A stretch of DNA of 64,000 bases from Shewanella sp. CG12_big_fil_rev_8_21_14_0_65_47_15 (GTDB lineage Bacteria > Pseudomonadota > Gammaproteobacteria > Enterobacterales > Shewanellaceae), in the NCBI RefSeq assembly GCF_002783505.1, contig NZ_PFGL01000021.1, positions 48,196-112,195 of the forward strand, in the 5' to 3' direction. A program made the position numbers and the translations under genes. Positions 1-9,300 of this stretch are shown here, piece after piece. The notes under the pieces are model-generated. The model saw only the letters and a program-made list of their open reading frames with translations. It made no database searches and was not told the origin of the DNA. Within the stretch, counting starts at the first letter, position 1, and each line of letters starts with the position of its first letter.

Positions 1-2
1 TA

Positions 3-269
3 GGGGATAAACTATTCCTCGATTCTGGCACTCTGACCCCGTTACTTAAACGCCTAGAATCTAAGGGATTAGTCAGCCGTGGTCGCAGTGAGCAGGATGA
101 ACGGGTGCGCGTGCTAGCCTTAACCCCTGAAGGAATTGCCCTTAAATCCCAGGCCTGTGACATTCCCCATTTGATGCGCTGCAAAGTGGGCGGAGAGGTA
201 AATGAGCTTAAGGCATTGAAAGCGATGTGCGATAAGGCGCTTAAACAGTTACATGCTAGCCTTGATTAA
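3..269 (+). CDS. OhrR/MarR-family regulator, C-terminal part
   Basis: The open frame enters from the left edge, so only the last 88 residues are present. It contains the end of the winged-helix domain (LTPLLKRLESKGLV, then the wing with SEQDERVRVLALTPEG) and a C-terminal helix. This is the MarR fold, and the LFLDSGTLTPLLKRLE segment is the form typical of the organic-hydroperoxide sensor OhrR. The ACDIPHLMRC segment carries two cysteines; OhrR proteins of the two-cysteine class use a C-terminal resolving cysteine, but the reactive N-terminal cysteine would lie outside the window. Its usual target, an ohr peroxidase gene, is not visible here. Confidence 0.8.
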   Translation, partial: GDKLFLDSGTLTPLLKRLESKGLVSRGRSEQDERVRVLALTPEGIALKSQACDIPHLMRCKVGGEVNELKALKAMCDKALKQLHASLD

Positions 270-404
270 TGGTTTAAATACCATTTGCTTTAGGGTTAAC
301 GTGTTGACATAGTTGAACTTCATGGGCCAGTAGTCGTATTTTAGGGATAGAATGACTCCGATGGATAAGTTAACAATGCAAGTGTTATTGCGGGTAAATA
401 AGCC

Positions 405-1580
405 ATGGCTTCCTTCGATATAGCCATTATTGGCGGCGGGATCAGCGGTGTGGGGATTGCCCAATATGCGGCGGCAGCGGGCTACTCCACTCTTTTAATT
501 GAAAGAGGGGAAATTGGCGGCCAAACCTCGGCTAATTCCAGCAAACTTATCCATGGCGGCCTGCGTTATTTAGAGACAGGGCAAATTAATCTAGTGCGTA
601 AGTCTCTGCTTGAGCGGCGTAATTTACTCAATCTTGCACCGACCCTAGTGAAAGCCGTGCCCTTTTATATTCCGGTTTACGAGAACAGTCAGCGTAGCCC
701 TTGGACGATACGGGCCGGACTAAGCCTATATGCAGTGTTAAGTGAATTCGATCCTTTAGGGCGATTTATCTCAGTTCCTGCGGTCCATTGGCATCGTTTA
801 ACAGGGCTTAAGCTATCGGGATTAAAGGCGGTATTTCAGTATTGGGATGCGCAGACTGACGATAAATTACTGACTCAAGCCGTGGCCCGCAGTGCACAGG
901 CATTAGGGGCTGAGGTTTACGCCGAAGCCGACTTTCTCGGTATGGAGCATCAGTCCCATAGCTGCTCAGTGAGTTTTCAACATGCGGGCGATGTTCGACG
1001 GGTCGAGGCCAGCCTAGTGATCAATGCGGCGGGCCCTTGGGTTAATGAGGTGATCGCTAAAGTGTCGCCCCCACTGGCGGGGGTTGAACTCGACTGGGTG
1101 CAGGGCGCGCATTTGCTGTTGGATATTCCCGCCCTCGACGGCATCTTGTACTTAGAATCCTGCTTCGATAAGCGGGTCATTTTTGTGATGCCCTGGTACG
1201 GTCAAACCTTAATAGGTACGACGGAAACGGAACTGGCCTCATTGGATAAACCTCCCGAGGTGACTGAGTCCGAGGTTAACTACCTCCTCGGCATTTATCG
1301 GCATTATTTTCCGCTATCGCCCGAGATTAATGATCTTAAGGCTAAGATAGTTCAGACCTATTGCGGCGTGCGAGTCTTACCTAAACAGAGCTCCCAAGCC
1401 TTCGAGCGGCCGCGGGATATTCTTATGCAAACATCGGTTTCCCATCCGCGGCTGTTGAGTCTATATGGCGGTAAATTAACCACTTTTCGTAGCACTTCGG
1501 CCGAAGTGCTTGAATGGATTGAACAACATCTCGGTAAGCGCCCATCGATTGCCGACGTCGATTCGCTCCCCCTAGGTTGA
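405..1580 (+). CDS. GlpD-like FAD-dependent oxidoreductase (DAO family)
   Basis: The product has 391 residues. It opens with a Rossmann FAD-binding motif (IIGGGISGVGIAQYAA, residues about 8-23), followed by the SSKLIHGGLRYLE signature of aerobic glycerol-3-phosphate dehydrogenase. A DAO-type substrate domain and the C-terminal GGKLTTFRSTS motif follow. GlpD proteins are near 500 residues because of an extra C-terminal domain; this protein stops right after the GGKLTTFR motif, so that domain is absent. It probably oxidises a glycerol-3-phosphate-like or other hydroxy/amino acid substrate and passes electrons to quinone, but the substrate is not determined by the sequence. The gene is alone on its strand, with no glycerol genes beside it. 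No strong ribosome binding site precedes the ATG. Confidence 0.75.
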   Translation: MASFDIAIIGGGISGVGIAQYAAAAGYSTLLIERGEIGGQTSANSSKLIHGGLRYLETGQINLVRKSLLERRNLLNLAPTLVKAVPFYIPVYENSQRSPWTIRAGLSLYAVLSEFDPLGRFISVPAVHWHRLTGLKLSGLKAVFQYWDAQTDDKLLTQAVARSAQALGAEVYAEADFLGMEHQSHSCSVSFQHAGDVRRVEASLVINAAGPWVNEVIAKVSPPLAGVELDWVQGAHLLLDIPALDGILYLESCFDKRVIFVMPWYGQTLIGTTETELASLDKPPEVTESEVNYLLGIYRHYFPLSPEINDLKAKIVQTYCGVRVLPKQSSQAFERPRDILMQTSVSHPRLLSLYGGKLTTFRSTSAEVLEWIEQHLGKRPSIADVDSLPLG

Positions 1581-1691
1581 TGGCGCGGTGGCCGTACTTT
1601 GAAGTTGTGCCGTTTGGGGCGAGTTCGAGGTGATTTTTCGCCGCAAAAACGCTACAGTATGGCGCTTTTTTACTGATCCCTAGGAATTGTC

Positions 1692-2861
1692 GTGAGTGCT
1701 GCCATAGTGAGTGCCAAAAGCCAATGTGGTTATTTTAATTTAGGCCAATGCCAATCTTGCCTTCATATTCAAGTTCCTATGGCGCAGCAAGTGGTGGCTA
1801 AAACCCAAGAATTACAGCAACTCCTCGCGCCATTCATTTCCGATCCCTTAGATATTTTTCAAGCGCCCATCTTTGGTGATGTCAGCGGTTTTCGTAATAA
1901 AGCTAAGATGGTGGCCCTAGGCGCGGCCCACGCCCCAGTGCTTGGGATAGTCAGCCCAAGCGGAGAGGCGGTCAGCCTATGTGATTGCCTGTTATATCCG
2001 ACTGATATGCAAGCCTTACTTCATCGCCTAGAGCGTTTTGTACAACAGGCGGGCATTCCGCCTTATCGTGTCGATAAAGCCAAGGGGGAATTGAAGTTTA
2101 TTTTGCTGACGCGAAGCCAAGTGCGCGGTGAATATATGTTGCGCTTCGTGCTGCGTACGCTCGATGCCATCCCCCGTATCGAACGTGAATTACCGGCGCT
2201 AATGGCGGAATATCCGCAGATTAAAGTGGTATCGGTCAATATCCAGCCCATTCATATGGCGATCCTCGAAGGGGATGAAGAGATCTTCTTAACCGAAAAT
2301 ACCCGCCTAGAAGAGCAGTTTAATGATGTCCCCCTATTTATTCGGCCTAAGAGTTTTTTCCAAACCAACCCGCAAGTGGCGGCGCAGTTATATCAAACCG
2401 CCCGTGAGTGGGTGGCTGAGTTTTCACCTCATTCGTTATGGGATCTCTTCTGTGGTGTGGGCGGTTTCGGGCTGCACTGCGCATCCAAAGACATAAAACT
2501 CACAGGGATTGAAATCGAAGCCGAAGCCATTGCCTGCGCGCAAATGTCAGCGCAAATGATGGGGCTCGAAAATGTGCACTTTATGGCGCTCGATTCAACC
2601 GACTTTGCCAAGGGCAAAAGCGCCGCCGATAAGCCGGATTTGATCATAGTGAATCCGCCGCGACGTGGCATTGGTGAGGCACTTTGCCAGTCATTAAGTG
2701 AGTTTGCCCCAAAGGCGATCTTGTATTCCAGCTGTAACCCCAAGACCTTAGCCAAAGATCTCGCGCATATTCAAGGCTATCGGTTAACCAAAGTGCAACT
2801 GTTCGATTTATTCCCCCACACGGATCATTTCGAGGTTTTAGCTTTGTTAGTCAAGGACTGA
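1692..2861 (+). CDS. rlmC: 23S rRNA (uracil(747)-C(5))-methyltransferase RlmC
   Basis: The product (389 residues, GTG start) is a SAM-dependent RNA m5U methyltransferase of the RumB/TrmA family. An iron-sulfur cysteine cluster lies near the N-terminus ([12 protein letters not shown]) with a further cysteine near residue 98 (LCDCLLYP). The SAM site is [16 protein letters not shown] (about 250-265), followed by [11 protein letters not shown] and the catalytic cysteine motif [13 protein letters not shown]. The short N-terminus without a TRAM domain distinguishes RlmC (U747) from RlmD (U1939), which is longer. GTG at 1707 is an alternative start. The gene is convergent with the kinase remnant downstream. 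Confidence 0.92.
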   Translation: MSAAIVSAKSQCGYFNLGQCQSCLHIQVPMAQQVVAKTQELQQLLAPFISDPLDIFQAPIFGDVSGFRNKAKMVALGAAHAPVLGIVSPSGEAVSLCDCLLYPTDMQALLHRLERFVQQAGIPPYRVDKAKGELKFILLTRSQVRGEYMLRFVLRTLDAIPRIERELPALMAEYPQIKVVSVNIQPIHMAILEGDEEIFLTENTRLEEQFNDVPLFIRPKSFFQTNPQVAAQLYQTAREWVAEFSPHSLWDLFCGVGGFGLHCASKDIKLTGIEIEAEAIACAQMSAQMMGLENVHFMALDSTDFAKGKSAADKPDLIIVNPPRRGIGEALCQSLSEFAPKAILYSSCNPKTLAKDLAHIQGYRLTKVQLFDLFPHTDHFEVLALLVKD

Positions 2862-2871
2862 GGGCTCGGTC

Positions 2872-3222
2872 TTAAAGTATTTTTGTGCTTAGGCTGTCAT
2901 CCCAAATAATACACAGCGATGCGCCGCCGAGTTTCTCCGAGCGGTTAAGTTCAAGTTTGCCATAGTGCCAAGTGGCGATTTTTTTCACTATATAGAGTCC
3001 TAAACCGTAGCCGCTGTTATCGCTTTGCTGGGCGTCTCGTTCGAAAGCGGTCATCAATTTTTTGCCTATGCCCTCAAATCCCGGGCCATCGTCTTCGACG
3101 CAGAATCGATTTTTTCCTGCTTGCTGTTGAAAATACTCACCTCGAAGACTTAGCACCCGTTGTAACACCGGAACCAGAGGATACCAATAGGGCGGTGGTG
3201 GGGCCCTAGGTGGCTTAGCCAT
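2872..3222 (-). pseudogene. Remnant of a sensor histidine kinase (C-terminal ATPase half)
   Basis: This 116-codon frame encodes only the end of a histidine-kinase ATP-binding domain: a G1-type box (VEDDGPGF), the GYGLGLYIVKKI G2 box and the final beta strands. The sensor region, the DHp domain with its phosphorylated histidine and the N box are missing, and no upstream frame supplies them. The stretch before the G1 box (proline-rich start, then LVPVLQRVLSLRGEYFQQQ) fits poorly to the family. A protein like this could not autophosphorylate, so I read it as a decayed gene truncated at its 5' side. No response regulator is adjacent. Confidence 0.7.
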
Positions 3223-3339
3223 GCTGCTCGTATTGGGGGTATGGTCATTCTACAAATGGAATACTAGGATTTAGTTTTCATTAAACTTTCATTTTAGTGG
3301 CATAATCTTGCCTACTTTATGTTCCTAAAGGCAAAGCTT

Positions 3340-4488
3340 ATGCTACAGATATTCCTGCGTTTTTTAACTCTTGGCCTGATGAGTTTCGGTGGTCCTGCGG
3401 CCCATATAGGGTATTTTCGCCAGACCTTCGTCAATGAACTCGCATGGCTTGATGATAAACGCTATGCCAGCTTTGTGGCCTTAAGCCAATTTATGCCGGG
3501 ACCTGGGTCGAGCCAAGTGGGTTTTGCCATTGGTTATCATCGTGGTGGGCTTTTAGGTGCGATAGCGGCCTTTATCGGGTTTACCTTACCTTCATTTATC
3601 CTGATGTATTTGCTGGCGGTGACGACCGCAGCATGGCTTGCCAATGAGTATATGCAAGGCATAGTACATGGGTTAAAGCTGTTGGCTGTGGTCGTGGTCG
3701 CCGATGCCGTGCTTGCCATGTTTAAGCAGTTTTGTCAGCGCCATAGTGCGCGTATGCTGATGCTAGGCAGTGCGGCAATCATATTAATGGTGCCTCTTTT
3801 ATGGGTACAAATTATTCTGTTAATCATTGCAGCCCTAGTCGGTGTGCGTTTTTTGAGCGCCACCGCTGACATGGATACGGCTGAACCTATTCGTTTAAAT
3901 TACTTCTATTTATTGCTCTTTTTTGGCCTATTTATCGCCAGTTTCTTTATGGTGAATTTAGGCGCAGAGGGCGGCATCTTCGCTGAGTTTTACCGAGTGG
4001 GGAGTCTGGTCTTCGGTGGCGGTCATGTGGTACTGCCCCTATTGGAAACCGCCGTTGGCGATACCTTGGGGAGCGATCGTTTTTTAACGGGTTATGCTTT
4101 TGCCCAAGCCGTGCCTGGCCCCATGTTCACCTTTGCCAGCTTTCTGGGGGCGGAGATGATGCTAGATAATCCTTTTATTGGCGCTGGTATCGCAACGGCC
4201 GCGATTTTTTTACCGGGTTTTTTATTGATGTTGGTGGGTTTAAAAAGCTGGCATGCGATCGCGGCTAGACCCAAAATGGCGGGCGCACTTGCGGGGATAA
4301 ATGCCAGTGTCGTCGGGTTATTGCTCGCCGCGCTCTATCAACCTGTGTTTAATCAAGCGGTGTTTTCGGCCCAAGATATGGCCTTAGTACTGCTAGGTTT
4401 TGGCGCGTTGAAACTCTTTAAGCCCCCAGTGCTTATGTTGGTCTTGGCTTTCTGTATTTTTGGCATTGGCTCGACGTTTCTAAACTAA
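3340..4488 (+). CDS. chrA: Chromate transporter ChrA (CHR family, two-domain)
   Basis: The product is an inner-membrane transporter of 382 residues formed by two homologous CHR halves. The first carries FLTLGLMSFGGPAAHIGYF (residues about 7-25), the second the matching VGSLVFGGGHVVLPLLE. Many hydrophobic segments make up the rest. The family expels chromate or takes up related oxyanions; the actual substrate is not proven by sequence. I start at the ATG at 3340 because AAAGG precedes it at good spacing, whereas the in-frame ATG at 3319 has no ribosome binding site. It is a single-gene unit. Confidence 0.85.
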   Translation: MLQIFLRFLTLGLMSFGGPAAHIGYFRQTFVNELAWLDDKRYASFVALSQFMPGPGSSQVGFAIGYHRGGLLGAIAAFIGFTLPSFILMYLLAVTTAAWLANEYMQGIVHGLKLLAVVVVADAVLAMFKQFCQRHSARMLMLGSAAIILMVPLLWVQIILLIIAALVGVRFLSATADMDTAEPIRLNYFYLLLFFGLFIASFFMVNLGAEGGIFAEFYRVGSLVFGGGHVVLPLLETAVGDTLGSDRFLTGYAFAQAVPGPMFTFASFLGAEMMLDNPFIGAGIATAAIFLPGFLLMLVGLKSWHAIAARPKMAGALAGINASVVGLLLAALYQPVFNQAVFSAQDMALVLLGFGALKLFKPPVLMLVLAFCIFGIGSTFLN

Positions 4489-4645
4489 GCCGATTCACTA
4501 AATCAATTTGCTAAGTCAATTCGCTAAAAGGTAATTTTTACAAATAATCTTGGGATTTGTTATCTACAGCGCTAAGAATGTGCACTATTTTGGCTATACT
4601 CCAACCATACTAAAAAAAAGCTATATCACCTTGGAGTTAGCAAGC

Positions 4646-6310
4646 ATGTCGAATTTTAGCCTGCGTAATAAATTACTACTGTTATCGCTTTTCCCCCTGA
4701 TTTTGACCTTGTTTGTGTTGATGTCGGTTTCCTACTATGTTGAACAAGGAGCCCTTAACGATGAGGTCATCACTTTCAAAACTAAGCTGGTTGGGGAACG
4801 TAAACAACAAATTAAAGAAGCGACCGAGATTGCCGCTGGAATCGTGCAATACCAACTGTCTCTCAAGGAAAATGGCAATGTGAATCAAGCGCTGCGGGAT
4901 ATTCGTTTTGGCAGTGCGGGTTATTTCTTTATCTATGACTCCCAAGGAAAGAACATTTTCCATGCCCTTATGCCCAATTTGGAAGGGCAAAATAAAATCG
5001 ATATGACCGATCCCCGCGGCACTAAAATCATTGTCGGTTTGCTCGATGCGGCTAAACGTGGTGATGGTCATTTTTCCTATTTTTATCAAAAACCCAATAC
5101 GAATGAACAGATTGAGAAAATCAGTTATGTGACTATGATCCCCAGCACCGACTGGATGTTAGGTACGGGGGCCTATATCGACGATATCGAGGCTGTGGTT
5201 GAGGATTACCGTCAAACGGTTACCGAGCAAATGAGAGATAAATCCTTTGGGATCCTCTTGATCGCGCTGTTACTGACAGGGGTGACGGCGTTTATCATCA
5301 TGGTTGCGGCCCACCGTATGGTAGTGCCAATTAAAAATATGGCCGACAACCTCAATGATATCGCCAAGGGTGAAGGGGATTTAACTAAGCGCCTTGCCGT
5401 GAAGGGTGAAGATGAAATTGCCCAATTAGGTCAGTCCTTTAACTTGTTTGTGGATAAGCTGCAAACCATTATTGGCGATGTGGCGAGTGCGACCAATAGG
5501 GTGAAAGCTGCGGCCAATTCGATCCACGATCAGACTAAAGTCATGTCGAGCCAGCTGCTGAGCCATAACAATGAAACCGATCAAGTGGTGACTGCGATTA
5601 CTGAAATGTCATCTACGGCGAGTGAGGTGGCCCAAAACACGACCCAAGTGGCAGAGGCGACTCAGGCGGCAACCGGTGATGTGGCCAACGCCCAGCGTTG
5701 TGTCGATGCTTCACTGGAGGAAATTGCCGCCCTGATGGAACAAATCAATAATGCGGCGGGCAGTATTCAATCCCTAAGTGAACAATCCCAGAAGATTAAC
5801 AGCGTACTTTCGGTGATAGGCGGGATTGCAGAGCAGACAAACCTATTAGCCTTAAACGCGGCGATTGAAGCCGCCAGAGCCGGTGAACAGGGCCGAGGGT
5901 TTGCCGTAGTGGCCGATGAGGTGCGTAACTTAGCCAGCCGGACTCAGGCAAGTACCTTAGAGATCAACGAGATGTTATCGGCATTGCATAAGTTGGTATC
6001 GCAGGCGGTTAAAACCATGGACGAGAGTCAACAGAGCTGTGTGCGTTCGGTGGAGTCTTCCCGTGCGATTTCCGAAAGTCTAGGCTCGGTCACTTCGGCG
6101 GTAACGGCGATTAATGATATGAGCACCCAAATTGCCACGGCGGCGACCGAGCAAAGCTCAGTCACCGAAGAGATTAACCGCAATGTGTATGCCATCCAAG
6201 AAATCGTCAATGAGTTACTCCATTCCAGCGAAGATGCGGCAAGAGTCAGCCAAACCGTATCACAGGAAGGGATTAACCTTGGTAAGTTGGTCGGTCAGTT
6301 TAAGATTTAA
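4646..6310 (+). CDS. Methyl-accepting chemotaxis protein with periplasmic Cache domain
   Basis: The protein has 554 residues. It has a first membrane segment ([19 protein letters not shown]), a periplasmic single-Cache sensor of about 160 residues ([18 protein letters not shown], then [19 protein letters not shown]), a second membrane segment, a HAMP linker and a long signalling domain. The hairpin tip [20 protein letters not shown] is the conserved CheA/CheW contact region. Small-molecule ligands such as carboxylates are typical of such Cache domains; the ligand here is unknown. The ATG at 4646 follows TTGGAG; an upstream TTG in frame would add 32 unlikely residues. No CheBR-tethering C-terminal pentapeptide is present. 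Confidence 0.92.
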   Translation: MSNFSLRNKLLLLSLFPLILTLFVLMSVSYYVEQGALNDEVITFKTKLVGERKQQIKEATEIAAGIVQYQLSLKENGNVNQALRDIRFGSAGYFFIYDSQGKNIFHALMPNLEGQNKIDMTDPRGTKIIVGLLDAAKRGDGHFSYFYQKPNTNEQIEKISYVTMIPSTDWMLGTGAYIDDIEAVVEDYRQTVTEQMRDKSFGILLIALLLTGVTAFIIMVAAHRMVVPIKNMADNLNDIAKGEGDLTKRLAVKGEDEIAQLGQSFNLFVDKLQTIIGDVASATNRVKAAANSIHDQTKVMSSQLLSHNNETDQVVTAITEMSSTASEVAQNTTQVAEATQAATGDVANAQRCVDASLEEIAALMEQINNAAGSIQSLSEQSQKINSVLSVIGGIAEQTNLLALNAAIEAARAGEQGRGFAVVADEVRNLASRTQASTLEINEMLSALHKLVSQAVKTMDESQQSCVRSVESSRAISESLGSVTSAVTAINDMSTQIATAATEQSSVTEEINRNVYAIQEIVNELLHSSEDAARVSQTVSQEGINLGKLVGQFKI

Positions 6311-6334
6311 GCCTCAGTTAAGTGGACTCAGTAT

Positions 6335-6367
6335 AAAAAACGGGAGCGATTTAGGCTCCCGTTTTTT
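6335..6367. terminator. Bidirectional intrinsic terminator between MCP and fdh genes
   Basis: A 13-bp perfect inverted repeat (AAAAAACGGGAGC and its complement, 7-nt loop) has an A-tract on one side and a T-tract on the other, so it can stop transcription from both convergent genes. Confidence 0.9.
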
Positions 6368-6388
6368 ATTACCCCGCTTAAGCTTGGT

Positions 6389-9300
6389 TTAGCCGCCGCG
6401 ATTTGCCACCTTCTCGGCTTTGACCGCACATACCTTATATTCGGGAATATAGGCAACGGGATCGAGGGCGTTGATGGTGAGTTTATTGGCCGCGGCTTCC
6501 ACAAAATGGAAGGGGAGGAACAGCACCCCCACTTGGGCGCGTTTAGTCACAAAGGCATCAATCTCAATCTCACCGCGGCGGGTACTGAGCTTGATTTTAT
6601 CGCCATTACTAATCCCAAGCTGCTCGGCATCATAGACTGAAATCATCACCTTAGGTGAGCCAAGCAGGTCGAGCCCCGGTGTTTTACGGGTTAAGGTGCC
6701 GGTATGGAACTGCTCCAGCAAACGCCCGGTCGAGAGGGTGAGTGGATAATCACTGCAGGGCATTTCAGCGGGCATGCGATAACCCACAGGGGTGAATAGC
6801 CCTAAACCACGGGTAAATTGGCTTTGATGCATAATAGGTGTGCCCGGATGATTTTCATCTGGGCATGGCCATTGAATGCCTTGGGGAAGATGTCCGTTAG
6901 CATCCGCGCTTAATCTTTGCCAACTGATACCCCGATACTGTGGAGTTAATAGATTGATTTCCTGCCAAATGGCTTCTTCATTGGGGTAATTCCAGTTGGC
7001 GCCCATGGTATTGGCAATGGTTTGAATAATTTGCCAATCGGCTAGCGCTTCACCCGGTGGCTGTAGCGCTTGTTCGAGCCGCTGTACACGCCGTTCGGTA
7101 TTGGTAAAGTGGCCGCGCTTTTCGACAAAGGCGGCGGCGGGCAAGACCACATGGGCAAGCTCGGCGGTTTCGGTTAAGAAGATATCCTGCACGACGAGAA
7201 AGTCGATCTGGCTAAGCGCCCTTAGCACATGGGTCTGATCGGGGTCGCTCAGGACAGGATTCTCCCCCATTACATATAAGGCTTTGATTTTTCCTTTGGA
7301 AATTTCATGCATCATATGGGTCGCCGTGACACCCATCTCCCCCGATAGCGGCGTTTGCCAGTGGGCCTCGAAACGCATTCTGGCGTGAATATCGGTGACC
7401 TTTTGATAGCCAGTAAAATAGTTTGGCAGCGCCCCCATATCACAGGCGCCCTGCACATTACTCTGACCGCGTAGTGGATTGATACCGGCACCTGGCATGC
7501 CGATATTGCCGCAAAGTAGCTGCAAATTAGAGATGGCCGTGACGTTATCGTGTCCCGTGGTATGTTGGGTGATGCCCATGGCGTAATAAACCGCCGTTTT
7601 TTGCGCCGTGCCTATGGTTCGCGCGATGCGAGCAATATCCTCGGCCTTAACCCCAGTGATAAGGGCGGCACTTTCTAGGCTGTAATCCTCCTTGGCAAGC
7701 TCTGCATAGAGCGCCTCGACGCCTTCGGTGCGCTCGGCAATATAGGCTTTATCCTGCCAATCGTGACGGATAATTTCCGCCATAATGGCGTTGAGCAGCA
7801 TCACATCCGTGCCTGGCCTATGGGCAACATAAAGCTCTGCACTATCGGCAATGGCGACCCGTTTGGGATCGGCAACGATCAGCCGTGCACCCTGCAAGCT
7901 GACGGCCTGTTTGATTTTTGAGGCGATAATGGGGTGGGCACTGCTCGTGTCCGAACCTAAGATAAAAATCACCTCAGAGTCTTGAATGCTAGGAATATCA
8001 TTGGTCATAGCGCCGCTACCAATGCTCTGCTGTAACCCGGTGACGGTCGATGAATGGCACAGGCGGGCACAATGGTCGATATTGTTGGTACCCAGCACAC
8101 TACGGACAAACTTTTGCAGCACAAAGTTATCTTCGTTGGTGGCCTTGGCCGAGGCAAGACTGGCTAAGGCATTGCTACCATGCTGCAGTTTAATATCGAG
8201 TAAATGTTTGGCCACATAGTCTATCGCCTCCTGCCAGCTACAGGGTTGCAGTTCACCATTTCGACGAATAAGTGGTGTTGTTAGGCGTTTTTCACTGTGA
8301 ATAAAATCGAAACCAAAGCGACCCTTAACACACAACATCCCTTGGTTTACGACCGAGTCCTTATTGCCTTCGATATGGCGGATGCGATTGGACGTTACAT
8401 CGATTTTCAGATCGAGTCTGCATCCCACGCCGCAGTAAGTGCAAATCGTCGATGCGGTTTTAAAGGGGGCAATATCCCCTTGGCGTTTGTCCCGCGCATC
8501 GACCAGTGCGCCCGTTGGACAAACCTGCACACAGTTGCCGCATTGCACGCATTGGCTGTCGGCCATCGATGCGCTAAAGCCAACCCTTGGCGCCGTGCGT
8601 TCTGGCGTCGCGGCTAGCTCCCTCGGTATGGCTTGATAAGAGTCATGGTCAAATTGAATGGCGCAGTGGCCGCTCTGCTGCTGGCACACATCAACGCATT
8701 TGCCACAGCTGATACAACGGCTGGCGTCAAATTGAATGAAAGGACTCGACTTGTCCACGCTAAAGTGGCGAGCCCCTTCGGTGCAGAGTGCTTTAGCTTC
8801 AACATGGTAGTCGGTCGCATAATCCCGCAGTTGGCAAGCGGTATTGGCTTGACAGGCGCACTCGAGGCAGCGGGCCGCCTCTTGCATGGCGGCATCGGGG
8901 GCAAAGCCTAGCTCAACTTCGCCGTAGTTAAGCAATCTTTGCACTGCGGTTAATTCGGGCATTTTCAACCGCGGTTGAGGGGCTATATGGCGATAAAGAT
9001 CCGTTGTTACTTGGGGATCTGTGGTGCGGTCGAGCGCCTTAGTCGAATTAAATGCCTTGGCATGTAGCTTACAACTTAGGCCAATAGTGAGCATTTTATC
9101 TATGGCTTGTGCCGCCTTGTGTCCATCGCCAATGGCAGCAACGGCGGTGGCGGGGCCGCGTCTGGCGTCGCCGATCACAAAGAGTTTTTCAACGCCAGAT
9201 GACATAGTATGTTCGCAGCCAATAAAAGTATTCCAGCGGCTGAGGGCGAGTGTGCCTTGGCTGAGTTGGCTTTGGGGATCCTGCAAAAAGCCCATATCTG

